From assembly GCF_014324365.1 (NCBI RefSeq), contig NZ_QEIG01000010.1, positions 1 to 64,000 of the forward strand: a stretch of 64,000 bases of DNA, given 5' to 3'. The notes beneath the pieces were generated by a model. The model searched no databases. It saw nothing but the letters and a program-made list of their open reading frames with translations, and had not been told where the DNA came from. Below, piece after piece: positions 33,979-42,698 of the stretch. Positions within the stretch are counted from its first letter, which is position 1. The number at the start of each line of letters is the position of its first letter. The DNA is from Algoriphagus sp. AK58 (GTDB lineage: Bacteria > Bacteroidota > Bacteroidia > Cytophagales > Cyclobacteriaceae). Made by a program: the position numbers and the translations under genes.

Positions 33979-34779
33979 ATGGAACGGTTCAATAACAAAA
34001 AAAATCTCTTAAGTTTTCTTATTGCAATACCTTTTTTCTTTGGCGGTTTTATCCCGAATGAAACGATGATGCCAAAATTTCGGATGAAAAAAATTGTTTT
34101 GGATGCAGGTCACGGCGGCAGTGACCCGGGAAATATCGGTTCAAGAGCTAAAGAAAAAGACATTAATCTTGCCGTAACCCTTTTGGTAGGCAAATACATC
34201 AAGGAAAATATGCCGGATGTGGAAGTGATTTACACCCGAAAAGACGATAGTTTTCCTACCCTTAAGCAAAGACCAAATATCGCGAATATTAATAAAGCCG
34301 ACCTCTTTGTGTCCATCCATTCCAATTCCGCACCCAATAAATCAGCCTATGGCACGGAGACCTTTGTGATGGGGACCAAACATTTTGAAGCCAATTTTGA
34401 CATTGTTAAAAAAGAAAACTCGGTAATCTTCCTGGAAGAAAACTATCAGGAAGAATATGAGGGTTTTGACCCGACCTCTCCGGAATCCTATATGATGTTT
34501 AACCTGATGCAAAAAGCCTATATCGGAAATAGCATTACTTTGGCAGATCATATCGAAACTCAGTTCAGAGATAAAGTGGGAAGAAAAAGCCGTGGAGTAA
34601 AGCAAGGTCCATTTTATGTGCTTTGGACTCCATCTATGCCCAGCGTCCTGGTAGAATTAGGCTTCCTTTCCAATTCGGAAGAAGAGCGCTTTCTAATCAG
34701 CAAGGAAGGGCAGGAATACATGGCGTCGGCGATTTACCGATCGATCAGAGATTACAAGAATGAGATCGAGCGGAATTGA
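33979..34779 (+). CDS. N-acetylmuramoyl-L-alanine amidase (Amidase_3)
   Basis: About 266 residues from ATG 33979, giving an N-terminal membrane or signal segment (NLLSFLIAIPFFFGGF). The zinc amidase core starts with IVLDAGHGGSDPGNIG (first zinc His). Then come the zinc Glu region KEKDINLAVTLLVGKYI, the second zinc His in DLFVSIHSNSAPN and the catalytic Glu near the end in SVLVELGFLSNSEEE. It cleaves the glycan-peptide bond of murein in the periplasm, as in cell separation. The reading frame extends upstream into the divergent gene, but the later ATG is preferred. Confidence 0.92.
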   Translation: MERFNNKKNLLSFLIAIPFFFGGFIPNETMMPKFRMKKIVLDAGHGGSDPGNIGSRAKEKDINLAVTLLVGKYIKENMPDVEVIYTRKDDSFPTLKQRPNIANINKADLFVSIHSNSAPNKSAYGTETFVMGTKHFEANFDIVKKENSVIFLEENYQEEYEGFDPTSPESYMMFNLMQKAYIGNSITLADHIETQFRDKVGRKSRGVKQGPFYVLWTPSMPSVLVELGFLSNSEEERFLISKEGQEYMASAIYRSIRDYKNEIERN

Positions 34780-34807
34780 ATTCTTTTTCCCTGAGATTAA
34801 ACGCTTT

Positions 34808-34840
34808 AAGCCCTTTTCCAGAAAGAAAAGGGCTTTTCTG
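34808..34840 (+). terminator. Amidase gene terminator
   Basis: A perfect 11-bp stem, AAGCCCTTTTC with GAAAAGGGCTT, loop of six, followed by TTCTG. It lies 29 nt after the amidase stop. Confidence 0.82.
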
Positions 34841-34916
34841 TATCTTCGCTGGCAAACTTAGGCTCCCATTTGGGGGTTTAATTCCCTATAAACCCAAATA
34901 ATTGACTCATTTTCTC

Positions 34917-36533
34917 ATGGAAAAAACTAATCCCTCATTTGAGAAATATCTGGAAATACTCCAGAGTAAATTAGATCAAGTGAAGCTCGGGGGTGGCCCC
35001 AAACGAATAGCCTCTGAGCACGAAAAAGGTAAATTGACTGCAAGAGAGCGGATCGATTACCTGATAGATAAAGAATCAGAGTTTTTAGAAATCGGGGCTT
35101 TTACCGCTGATGGCATGTATGAGGAGGAGGGAGGCTGTCCTTCTGCGGGAGTGGTGACCGGGATAGGCTATGTGAGTGGAAGGATGTGCGTTATCGTGGC
35201 CAATGACGCCACAGTAAAGGCAGGAGCGTGGTTTCCTATGACTGCCAAAAAGAACCTCCGTGCACAGGAAGTAGCTATGGAAAACCGGCTTCCGATCATA
35301 TATCTGGTGGATAGTGCCGGTGTTTTCCTACCGATGCAGAACGAGATTTTCCCGGATAAGGAGCATTTTGGGCGACAATTCCGCAATAACGCCAAAATGT
35401 CTGCCATGGGCATCGTTCAAGTTGCGGCCATTATGGGCAGTTGTGTGGCAGGAGGGGCCTACCTTCCGATCATGTCTGATGAGGCTTTGATTGTAGATAA
35501 GACAGGTTCTATCTTTTTGGCAGGATCATACCTGGTCAAAGCAGCCATTGGAGAAAACGTGGATAACGAAACTCTGGGAGGAGCTACTACGCATTGTGAG
35601 ATTTCCGGAGTCACGGACAATAAATATGAAAATGACCAAGAATGTCTGGATGCGATCCGAAAGATTTTCGCAACCCTCGGAGAGAATCCCAAAGCTGGAT
35701 TCGACCGGATTGAAGCGAAAAATCCTTCTTTATCAGGAGAGAAGCTTTTAGAAATTTTCCCCGTAGATCGGGCCAAGCCTTACGATATGCATCAGGTAAT
35801 CGAAGGCTTGATAGATGCGGGTTCCTTAGAAGAATATAAAAAGGATTATGGAAAGACACTGATCTGCGGTACGGCCCGGATCGATGGCTGGGTGGTGGGA
35901 ATCATTGCCAATCAGCGCAAAATTGTCAAAACCGCCAAAGGCGAAATGCAAATGGGCGGAGTGATCTATTCAGACTCCGCAGACAAAGCTGCCAGATTTA
36001 TCATGAACTGCAATCAGAGGAAGATTCCTTTGGTATTCCTTCAGGATGTCAGTGGATTTATGGTCGGTTCGAAAGCTGAACATGGAGGCATTATCAAAGA
36101 CGGCGCAAAAATGGTCAATGCTATGGCCAATTCTGTCGTGCCTAAATTCACCATCATAGTAGGCAATTCCTATGGAGCCGGCAATTATGCCATGTGTGGA
36201 AAAGCCTACGATCCACGATTGATCTATTCTTGGCCTACAGCCCAAATGGCTGTGATGTCCGGTGCTTCGGCAGCCAAAACTTTGCTTCAGATCAAAGTAG
36301 CCTCTTTGAAAAAAAGCGGAAAAGAGATTTCTACAGAGGAAGAGAAACAACTTTTGGATGAAATCATTGCCAAATACAATGAAGAACTGAGTCCATATTA
36401 TGCGGCAGCTCGCCTTTGGGTAGACGGGGTCATAGACCCAAGAGAGACCAGGAAAGTAATCAGCATGGGAATAGAAGCGGCTAATCATGCTCCGATTACA
36501 GAAAGATTCAATGTAGGTGTGATTCAGACCTGA
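34917..36533 (+). CDS. Acyl-CoA carboxylase carboxyltransferase (beta) subunit
   Basis: About 538 residues from the ATG at 34917. Biotin-dependent carboxyltransferase halves are clear: KGKLTARERIDYLID, CPSAGVVTGIGYVSGRMCVIVANDATVKAGAW, SAGVFLPMQ, GSCVAGGAYLPIMSDEALIV, and in the C-half IVKTAKGEMQMGGVIYSDSADKAARFI, FLQDVSGFMVGSKAEHGGIIKDGAKM, GNSYGAGNYAMCG and ARLWVDGVIDPRETR. It resembles methylcrotonyl-CoA and propionyl-CoA carboxylase beta chains. The methylmalonyl-CoA epimerase at 48726 is compatible with propionate use, but substrate cannot be fixed. The biotin carboxylase partner is not adjacent. Confidence 0.92.
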   Translation: MEKTNPSFEKYLEILQSKLDQVKLGGGPKRIASEHEKGKLTARERIDYLIDKESEFLEIGAFTADGMYEEEGGCPSAGVVTGIGYVSGRMCVIVANDATVKAGAWFPMTAKKNLRAQEVAMENRLPIIYLVDSAGVFLPMQNEIFPDKEHFGRQFRNNAKMSAMGIVQVAAIMGSCVAGGAYLPIMSDEALIVDKTGSIFLAGSYLVKAAIGENVDNETLGGATTHCEISGVTDNKYENDQECLDAIRKIFATLGENPKAGFDRIEAKNPSLSGEKLLEIFPVDRAKPYDMHQVIEGLIDAGSLEEYKKDYGKTLICGTARIDGWVVGIIANQRKIVKTAKGEMQMGGVIYSDSADKAARFIMNCNQRKIPLVFLQDVSGFMVGSKAEHGGIIKDGAKMVNAMANSVVPKFTIIVGNSYGAGNYAMCGKAYDPRLIYSWPTAQMAVMSGASAAKTLLQIKVASLKKSGKEISTEEEKQLLDEIIAKYNEELSPYYAAARLWVDGVIDPRETRKVISMGIEAANHAPITERFNVGVIQT

Positions 36534-36567
36534 TCTTTGATTAACTTAATTGGAAGACCGAAAGACT

Positions 36568-37413
36568 ATGGATGAATTTAGTCCCGCTCAATTGGACGCT
36601 TTGGTTTCTCTTCTGGATGATCCGGATTGGGAGGTGAAATCTCATGTTCGGGATAAGATCATTTCAATTGGAGCCGAGATTATTCCTTTTTTGGAACAAA
36701 AATGGGAAAACAGTTTTAACCCCGAGCTTCAAAAGGAAATTGAAGAGCTCGTCCATGAGCTCCAATTTGCACTGCTGAAAAAAAGACTGGCCGATTGGAA
36801 AAATACAGAGGACCGTGACTTACTCACGGGCCTCTGGATCATCAACACCTATCAGTATCCGGATTTGGATTTTGCCAAGTTGAATGCCGAGATGCATCAG
36901 ATTTATTTTGAAGTCTGGACTGCATTCAAAAATGATCTTCAGCCTTATGATCAGGTGAGAATTATCAACAATGTGCTGTTCAATACGCTTCGATTTTCAG
37001 CAAATACCAAAAATTTCCACTCACCTGGAAATAGTATGCTATCGACCGTGCTGGATACAAAAAAAGGAAATCCAATCAGCCTATGTGCAATTTATATGTT
37101 GGTAGCCAAAAAATTGGGGCTTCCCATCTATGGGGTCAATCTGCCCAACCTATTTGTGCTTACTTACAAAACCGCTGATTTGACTTTCTATATCAATGCG
37201 TTCAATAAGGGATTGATTTTCAGTCGTCAGGATATTTTCAATTATCTGGAGCATTTGAAAATAGAACCGAAAGAAGAGTTTTTTGAGCCTTGTTCCCATT
37301 TGGCTATTATTCTGAGGTCTCTCAGAAATCTCGGAAATGCCTTTGAAAAATTGGGAGAAGCCAACAAAGTGGAAGAAGTTCGCGAATTGATTTCTATTCT
37401 GGAAAATCAATAA
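36568..37413 (+). CDS. SirB1/transglutaminase-like family protein
   Basis: About 281 residues. The C-terminal half holds the SirB1-type core LSTVLDTKKGNPISLCAIYMLVAKKLGLPIYGVNLPNLFVLTYK, with the Cys of the papain-like fold in PISLCAIY. An all-helical HEAT-like N-terminal stretch (LVSLLDDPDWEVKSHVRDKIISIG) precedes it. Function of the family is unknown. It lies 34 nt after the carboxylase gene and may be co-transcribed. ATG 36568 is preferred to an upstream TTG at 36550. Its stop overlaps the convergent redoxin gene by seven bases. Confidence 0.85.
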   Translation: MDEFSPAQLDALVSLLDDPDWEVKSHVRDKIISIGAEIIPFLEQKWENSFNPELQKEIEELVHELQFALLKKRLADWKNTEDRDLLTGLWIINTYQYPDLDFAKLNAEMHQIYFEVWTAFKNDLQPYDQVRIINNVLFNTLRFSANTKNFHSPGNSMLSTVLDTKKGNPISLCAIYMLVAKKLGLPIYGVNLPNLFVLTYKTADLTFYINAFNKGLIFSRQDIFNYLEHLKIEPKEEFFEPCSHLAIILRSLRNLGNAFEKLGEANKVEEVRELISILENQ

Positions 37414-37994
37414 GTGCGGATATTGCATCCTACAGGCCTTACTTGGTAGGCCATAGGCATGTCTCCCTTCAGAATCTGATTTAATGCTCTTTCCAGGTGT
37501 CTTTCAGTGACGGCAGTTTCTGCTTGAGGATTGTTGTCTATCGCCCCTCGATACTTTATTTCCAATCCCTTTGCTCCCTGTACCAGAACAATGACTTCCG
37601 GGATTTTGGTAGTCTGGAAAAGTTTTGTCCAAATTTGGCCAGAGTCAATCAAATAAGACATGTTTAACCCGCTTTCATCGATGTAAGCCCGAAGCGGAAT
37701 TTGATCTGCCTCGCTGTTTGACGCTTCTGGGTTGACTAAGGCAAATGCTATTCCCTGGTTCTGAAAATTTGTCCTAAGAGCTTTGATCCGGCCCTCATAC
37801 ATTTTTGCAAAGGGGCAGTTTAGACTATGGAAGATCAAGACCATTCCTTTTGCTCCCACCATATTTCCCAACTCCAATACTTTTCCCGTCACCGCATCAG
37901 TGGCAGAAAGTTGATTGTAAGATTGGCAATAGGAAGTTCCTATCATCCCCAAAGCCAAGAGTGAAGCAAAAAACAGTTTTTTCATTTTTTTCAC
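37407..37994 (-). CDS. Secreted redoxin/peroxiredoxin-like thioredoxin-fold protein
   Basis: 195 residues. The signal peptide (MKKMKKLFFASLLALGMIGTSYCQ) is followed by a thioredoxin fold: ATDAVTGKVLELGNMVGAKGMVLIFHSLNCPFAKMYEGRI. A single cysteine in N-C-P-F-A-K replaces the usual TxxC, and KIPEVIVLV carries the cis-proline. It resembles the redoxin-domain proteins with a CPFA motif found in Bacteroidota and Planctomycetes. A periplasmic thiol-based redox or peroxide role is likely but unproven. The last Cys (VGCNIRTY) could act as resolving residue. Confidence 0.83.
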   Translation of the reverse strand: MKKMKKLFFASLLALGMIGTSYCQSYNQLSATDAVTGKVLELGNMVGAKGMVLIFHSLNCPFAKMYEGRIKALRTNFQNQGIAFALVNPEASNSEADQIPLRAYIDESGLNMSYLIDSGQIWTKLFQTTKIPEVIVLVQGAKGLEIKYRGAIDNNPQAETAVTERHLERALNQILKGDMPMAYQVRPVGCNIRTY

Positions 37995-37997
37995 TTG

Positions 37998-38627
37998 TTA
38001 CCAAATAGTATAGGTCAGTATCACATTGTCTAATCTACGGACTTCTACCGTGTAATGATGATCTGTGTAGTCCGTGCCTCTTATTCGACCTTTGATCACC
38101 TGATCTTCAGGATTAAAAGGATCGAGTAAAATATTCTCTCTAAATGAAACGCCCCTTTTTCCTTGGCATTTGAAGATAGATTCCTTGGCAGACCAAGCCA
38201 TAGTGTAGTGAGCGGGGTCTTTCTGAAGGAAATCGAGCTCTATTTTATCCAAAAACCGAAAACCTATGGATAGGATTTTTTCTCGAATCAAATCCATATC
38301 AATACCCACGGGCTGCTCTCTGTGAAAAATAGCTCCTGCATATCCCACAGTATGAGTCAGCGACACATAGCCATGACCGTTCATGGATTGAGATTTCCCA
38401 TGTTCATCTTTGAAAAAACCGGGATACGGGATCTGTAGTTGCAACAAGGCATCGTGGATCGCCAATCTGGCTGTTGCCCATTCCCGCTTTTTCTCAGGAT
38501 GAGAAATGTTGGCTAAGGAAAGTTTTTCGCGGAAACTTAAGAATTCTAAATCCTCAAATTCTTGGTCTTCGATAATCTTTATGGCTAAGGCCGAGGAAGC
38601 GTCAATTTTTTCTATTTTTGTTTGCAT
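37998..38627 (-). CDS. 4'-phosphopantetheinyl transferase superfamily protein
   Basis: About 209 residues from ATG 38627. The Sfp/AcpS motifs are SLTHTVGYAGAIF (substrate His region), PVGIDMDLIREKI (Mg-binding G-I-D-x-D/E) and MAWSAKESIFKCQGKRG (W-S-x-K-E-x-x-x-K). It transfers the phosphopantetheine arm of CoA to carrier proteins. It sits 3 nt after the redoxin start in the same direction, so the two likely form one transcript. It is divergent from the WD40 gene. Confidence 0.92.
   Translation of the reverse strand: MQTKIEKIDASSALAIKIIEDQEFEDLEFLSFREKLSLANISHPEKKREWATARLAIHDALLQLQIPYPGFFKDEHGKSQSMNGHGYVSLTHTVGYAGAIFHREQPVGIDMDLIREKILSIGFRFLDKIELDFLQKDPAHYTMAWSAKESIFKCQGKRGVSFRENILLDPFNPEDQVIKGRIRGTDYTDHHYTVEVRRLDNVILTYTIW
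38613..38620 (+). promoter_or_regulatory. Possible -7 element for the WD40-DivIVA-folB operon
   Basis: TATTTTTG matches TAnnTTTG 44 nt before the ATG at 38664. It overlaps the first codons of the divergent phosphopantetheinyl transferase gene. Confidence 0.35.
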
Positions 38628-38663
38628 AGGCCAACATGGCTCAGCTGAGTGATCTTCCAATAT

Positions 38664-39584
38664 ATGTCAAAAATCCAAGTAAATAAATTACATACACTGA
38701 CTGGGCACAATGACTGCATTTATGCACTGACAGAGGGGAGCGATCCCCGATTTTTTTATACTGGAGCGGGGGATGGTATGGTTGTCGAGTGGGATTTGGA
38801 CCGTCCCAAGGATGGAAAATTGATTGCAAAACTGCCTCATTCAGTCTATGCATTGGAAGTGGACCGAGAGAGAAATTTATTGGTCATTGGACACAATTTT
38901 GAAGGAATTCATGTCATTGACCTGAACGAAAACAAGGAAATTTGGAGCCTGAAGGTGACTGATCAAGCGATTTTTGATCTCAAGATTTTCGGAAATGAAC
39001 TCTTTGTAGGGACAGGTGACGGAGTATTGATCGTGGTGGACATGACAGAGCGTTCGATCAAAAAACACATCAAACTCAGTTCAAAAAGTATTCGGGTCAT
39101 TGCTGTAGCTCCTATAAAAAGGCAATTGGCCTTGGGTTTGAGCGATCATTCTATCAAAATTCTCGACCTTACCAATGGGCATCAACCTATTGCCAACCTA
39201 TCCGGGCACACTAATTCTGTTTTTGCATTGGGATATTCGCCTGATGAGACAATTCTGATCTCCGGAGCTAGGGATGCGCACCTGAAATTTTGGAATTCCA
39301 TCAATTATTCCTTGGAGGAAAACATTGTGGCGCACATGTATGCCATTAATTATTTATCTTACAAAGAGGACGGGAAGTACCTTGTCACCTGCTCCATGGA
39401 CAAGTCCATCAAAATTTGGGATGTGGAAAATCGAAAGCTTTTGAAAGTCATAGATAAAGCCCGAAATGCAGGTCATGGTACTTCGATCAACAAGGTCCTT
39501 TGGAGTACCTATTCTCAGAATATTGTATCGGTTTCTGATGACCGCACAATTTCTATCTGGCAAATTGAATTTGATATTGTATGA
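38664..39584 (+). CDS. WD40 repeat protein
   Basis: About 306 residues with seven WD40-type blades. The clearest are LTGHNDCIYALTEG, SGHTNSVFALGYSPDETILISGARDAHLKFWNS and YLVTCSMDKSIKIWDV, then IVSVSDDRTISIWQI at the end (GH...SxDxxIxxW). No signal peptide, so a cytoplasmic scaffold is likely. It shares a four-base ATGA overlap with the DivIVA-domain gene, so the two are co-translated and may act together. ATG 38664 is chosen over 38649. Confidence 0.9.
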   Translation: MSKIQVNKLHTLTGHNDCIYALTEGSDPRFFYTGAGDGMVVEWDLDRPKDGKLIAKLPHSVYALEVDRERNLLVIGHNFEGIHVIDLNENKEIWSLKVTDQAIFDLKIFGNELFVGTGDGVLIVVDMTERSIKKHIKLSSKSIRVIAVAPIKRQLALGLSDHSIKILDLTNGHQPIANLSGHTNSVFALGYSPDETILISGARDAHLKFWNSINYSLEENIVAHMYAINYLSYKEDGKYLVTCSMDKSIKIWDVENRKLLKVIDKARNAGHGTSINKVLWSTYSQNIVSVSDDRTISIWQIEFDIV

Positions 39585-40558
39585 AAATTTCCCCAACCGC
39601 CATCCGTCAAAAAGCATTCGAAACCTCATTCAGAGGATTTGAGAAAAAACAGGTCACCGATTTTCTGGAGGAAATGAGTGTGGCCATGGAGCAGATCAAC
39701 CAGGAAAATCTGGAATTGAGAAGCCGATTGCAGCAAGTGGAGGCGGAGGCCAAGCGACTAAAAGATGTGGAAGATTCACTTTTTCGTACGCTAAAAACGG
39801 CAGAGGACACAGGGGCAAGCATCATCACGGAAGCCACAGAAGCGGCCGATCAAATCGTTCATGAGGCCAATCAAATAGCCGAAAGCACCACCAAGCAGGC
39901 TCAGCAGTATGCCGAACAGGTGATGAGACAAGCAGATGAGCAGGCGCGAATCATAACTTCTGCCGCTGAAGTCAAAGCAAAAGAAACCATCAAGGAGATC
40001 AGGGAAAGTATGCAAAGCCTGGTGAGAAGCTATGACGGTCTTTTGGAGCAAAGGGAGGCTTTGGTAAAAAGCCTGAAAAGACTGTCTCAGGATGCCCTGA
40101 ATCAGATAGAGCTTTCTGATGCCCATTTTTTCCGAATCGATGCCAAGGCTTACCAAAGAGCAGTAGATGAGCTCAGTCGTTCGAGCCATTTCACTGTTGC
40201 CAATGTAGCAACTCTTGCTGCGACTGTTCCCAATGCAGTTGCTCATACCGAAGATGAGCCCGAAAACCAGTTTGAAGAAGACATGACCACAGCGCATCTC
40301 GATGATGAAACACAAGAGACCATCGAGGCGCTTCAACATGATCTGGAAGATATGGGCGAATTGCCCATCGAAGAAGAACATGTTCAGGAGGAAGAACCCT
40401 TGCCGATGGCCGTTGAGCAGCATGTCCTAGAGGAGGAACATGAAATAGCGGAGGAGGTTCCGGAAACTCCAAAAGCTGAAACTGAGCCTTTGCGGGAGGA
40501 ACCAGCACAGGAAGACCCAAAAAAATCCTCAGGATCCTTTTTTGATCAATTTGACTGA
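39581..40558 (+). CDS. DivIVA domain-containing coiled-coil protein
   Basis: 325 residues. The N-terminal DivIVA membrane-binding module is MKISPTAIRQKAFETSFRGFEKKQVTDFLEEM (the family S/T-P-x-x-I...F-R-G-F...V-x-x-F-L). A long coiled coil spans about 35-165 (NQENLELRSRLQQVEAEAKRLKD, then Ala/Gln-rich heptads QAQQYAEQVMRQADEQA). The C-terminal third is acidic and disordered (EDEPENQFEEDMTT..., EEEHVQEEEPL). Such proteins mark curved membrane or division sites in other phyla. Here the role is unknown. Overlaps WD40 upstream and folB downstream. Confidence 0.9.
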   Translation: MKISPTAIRQKAFETSFRGFEKKQVTDFLEEMSVAMEQINQENLELRSRLQQVEAEAKRLKDVEDSLFRTLKTAEDTGASIITEATEAADQIVHEANQIAESTTKQAQQYAEQVMRQADEQARIITSAAEVKAKETIKEIRESMQSLVRSYDGLLEQREALVKSLKRLSQDALNQIELSDAHFFRIDAKAYQRAVDELSRSSHFTVANVATLAATVPNAVAHTEDEPENQFEEDMTTAHLDDETQETIEALQHDLEDMGELPIEEEHVQEEEPLPMAVEQHVLEEEHEIAEEVPETPKAETEPLREEPAQEDPKKSSGSFFDQFD

Positions 40559-40923
40559 TGGGCAAAGTCGCGCTGGAGGGAATAGAATTTCACGCCTATC
40601 ATGGCGTCTACCCGGAAGAGTCTATTCTTGGAAATCGCTTTACGCTGGATCTGGAGTTGGAGACTGACTTCAAGGAGGCCATGCTTCACGACAGTTTGAA
40701 AGACACGGTCGATTACGCCAAGTTGTACAAACTGATCAAGGCTAGAATGGATGTCAAAGTGAAGTTGCTGGAGCATTTGGGTCATTTGATCGTGGGCGAT
40801 ATCCTTCAGGCGTATCCCAAGGTGAAAAGCGTCAAGCTCACCCTAAGGAAACATCACCCAGCACTCGGAGGAATCGTGCAGTACTCGGCGGTGACGGTTT
40901 GCTATCCGGAGGATTTTGCCTAA
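40558..40923 (+). CDS. folB: Dihydroneopterin aldolase
   Basis: 121 residues, family-typical length. The motifs are VALEGIEFHAYHGVYPEESILGNRFTLDLELETDF (active-site Tyr and Glu), DTVDYAKLYKLIKARM, LLEHLGHLIVGDIL (E-x-L) and KSVKLTLRKHHPAL (Lys). It converts dihydroneopterin to 6-hydroxymethyl-dihydropterin in folate synthesis. Start and the previous stop overlap (TGATG). Confidence 0.95.
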   Translation: MGKVALEGIEFHAYHGVYPEESILGNRFTLDLELETDFKEAMLHDSLKDTVDYAKLYKLIKARMDVKVKLLEHLGHLIVGDILQAYPKVKSVKLTLRKHHPALGGIVQYSAVTVCYPEDFA

Positions 40924-40928
40924 AGTGA

Positions 40929-41384
40929 ATGTATTCCCGAGCAGAACTTTCCAAAATCCGGACTGACTTCTGGATTGCTTTTGGGCAATACATGAAGCCC
41001 GTTCCCAATGCCCAAGGACGGAAAATCAATTGGCCAAACTACCGGACAGGAATCAAGGATGTATATTTCCGCATGAAGGCAGAGCGGGAGTTTGCTTCCA
41101 TCGGAATTGAATTGGGGCATCCGGATGTCGAGTTGCAGGAACTGTTTTTTGATCAGTTCAAAGAACTGAAGAACTTGCTCAAAGCCAGTTTGGGGGAGGA
41201 GTGGGACTGGAAACTTCATGCTAAAAATGAAATGGGGCAGACCGTTTCCAAAATCGAAAAAGTGCTTCCTGGAGTCAATGTGATGGAGCAGGCTGATTGG
41301 CCAAAGATCATTTCCTTTCTCAAGCCCAGAATCATCGCGCTGGATGAGTTTTGGGACAATGTGAAGCCGGGGTTTGAGGAGTAG
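40929..41384 (+). CDS. DUF4268 domain protein
   Basis: 151 residues. The DUF4268 pattern is visible in RTDFWIAFGQYMKPVPNAQGRKINWPNYRTGIKDVYFRMKAEREFASIGIELGH, with D-x-x-x-x-L-F-x-Q-F in the middle and W-P-x-I-x-x-F-L-x-x-R-I-x-x-L-D-E-F-W at the end. Such domains resemble restriction-endonuclease-like or nuclease-associated modules, but this stand-alone form has no proven activity. It follows folB by 5 nt as the last gene of the operon. Confidence 0.8.
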   Translation: MYSRAELSKIRTDFWIAFGQYMKPVPNAQGRKINWPNYRTGIKDVYFRMKAEREFASIGIELGHPDVELQELFFDQFKELKNLLKASLGEEWDWKLHAKNEMGQTVSKIEKVLPGVNVMEQADWPKIISFLKPRIIALDEFWDNVKPGFEE

Positions 41385-41473
41385 GGGTCACCGGGAAGTG
41401 ATCAGTGATCAGTCGCAGTATCCAGATGCAGATTGATTAGGTTAGACTGCTTTTCCGAAAGCAGCATTTCCGG

Positions 41474-41507
41474 AAAAAATAAGTCCCGCGTTAGGAGACG
41501 CAGGACT
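41474..41507 (-). terminator. Terminator after the DUF4136-like gene
   Basis: On the minus strand AGTCCTGCG pairs with CGCGGGACT (41482-41490 with 41499-41507), then TTATTTTTT. It serves the minus-strand gene at 41546 and may also stop the plus-strand folB transcript. The space 41385-41473 includes GTGATCAGTGATCAGT words. Confidence 0.78.
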
Positions 41508-41545
41508 AGTCCTGATTTTAGAAATTGAAGAATTTTTGAAATGCC

Positions 41546-42088
41546 TTATTTCAATCCTGCGATCAATCGATCCAAAGCAGTTTTGATTTCCTTGGTATTC
41601 AATACTTCATTGGCAGTCAAGATTCCTGTGCCGGTTCCCATCCATAGGACTTCGTTGGTTTTTGCATCCTGGATCAGGAAGATCACTTTTCCATATTGCC
41701 CAGTTTTTTGGACAGGTTGGAATGATGGTGATGAGCCAAAATAACCACCTGGGCTACTGGAAACACTATGTCTCAAAACCTCATTTTCAAAATCTACGGA
41801 GGCGATTACACTCTGAACCAACAATTGAGGATTTTCTTCGGCTAAAGAGAATCCATTTTCAACCAGTTTTTTCTCAAACATCCGATTCAACTGAACAATG
41901 TCTTTTGTTGCGTTTGCCTGTTCGATGACTTTAAAAGTCTTCTTATTGGCTAGTTCAGCAGACTTGATTACTTGGTCATAAGTCAATGGATCAATGGTTT
42001 TTTTTCTGCCATCAGCAGTGACCAAGTCTGCGACTTTGCAGGAAGCCAGGGCAAAGACAGCGAGGAAGAGAACAAAAAGATTTTTCAT
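41546..42088 (-). CDS. Lipoprotein, DUF4136-like
   Basis: About 180 residues from ATG 42088. The signal ends VFALASCKVAD with lipobox L-A-S-C. The mature part shows QLNRMFEKKLVENGFSLAEENPQLLVQSVIAS, then YGKVIFLIQDAKTNEVLWMGTGTGIL and a final KEIKTALDRLIAGL. This order, with an N-G-F...P-x-L-x-V segment followed by an I-D/Q-D-x-x-T-x-x-x-x-W-x-G strand, resembles DUF4136 lipoproteins such as those at 53908 and 55158. Cell-envelope role unknown. Start moved in from 42124 to place the signal peptide first. Confidence 0.72.
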   Translation of the reverse strand: MKNLFVLFLAVFALASCKVADLVTADGRKKTIDPLTYDQVIKSAELANKKTFKVIEQANATKDIVQLNRMFEKKLVENGFSLAEENPQLLVQSVIASVDFENEVLRHSVSSSPGGYFGSSPSFQPVQKTGQYGKVIFLIQDAKTNEVLWMGTGTGILTANEVLNTKEIKTALDRLIAGLK

Positions 42089-42169
42089 GGTCTTAAAGAT
42101 TGGTTGTGAATTGATACAGTTCACGATAAGTTTAGGGGTTTAGTTTAAAAAAACTTAAAAATCAATCGG

Positions 42170-42664
42170 TTAAAGTGATTTTTTGCTGTAGGTAAAGGTC
42201 TCGATTTTAGGCTCTCCTCCTTCGGAAATATTCACCTGAAAAATTAACTGATCACCTTTTCGCTCGATCGTCATGCCGTTGAGGTATGCTTTTTTTTCTC
42301 CCAATTCGATCAGTTCAAAAGTCGTCCATTCTTCTTTTTCCTCCCAGCCCATCAGGTCGGACCCGAAGTGTTTCAGTTTCATGGAGACGCTTTCTCCATC
42401 CTCAACCAAATTCATGAATTCGGAAAATACCAGCTTTCCATTTTCCCAAAACCGAAATGTGCCGATCATATGCCCATCTACCGCAGGCATCCAGACTTCC
42501 TCACAGTCCCCTCCAAGACCTGTACCGGACCAGTAGCCAACCAGCCAATCAAAGTCTTCAATGGATGCTTTTCCGGGATTTTGTTCCGGGGCGAGTTGTC
42601 TAACCTGCCCTATAGAAAAATGACTAAATGTCAGAAAAAGTAAAAAGGTAAACAGCGCCTTCAT
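42170..42664 (-). CDS. Secreted DUF6265-type protein
   Basis: About 164 residues from ATG 42664. The signal peptide is MKALFTFLLFLTFSHFSIGQ. The core has DFDWLVGYWSGTGLGGDCEEVWMPAVDGHMIGTFRFWENGKLVF (W-L-x-G-x-W-x-G...E-x-W-x-P...G-x-M-x-G), EFMNLVEDGESVSMKLKHF and a lipocalin-like strand pattern (DQLIFQVNISEGG). This pattern is the small beta-barrel DUF6265 family of unknown function. Likely periplasmic. The 37 residues encoded further upstream to 42775 do not look like a signal peptide and are excluded. Confidence 0.8.
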   Translation of the reverse strand: MKALFTFLLFLTFSHFSIGQVRQLAPEQNPGKASIEDFDWLVGYWSGTGLGGDCEEVWMPAVDGHMIGTFRFWENGKLVFSEFMNLVEDGESVSMKLKHFGSDLMGWEEKEEWTTFELIELGEKKAYLNGMTIERKGDQLIFQVNISEGGEPKIETFTYSKKSL

Positions 42665-42698
42665 GTTCTTTTGATTTAAGACCAGAAGGTACAAAAAA

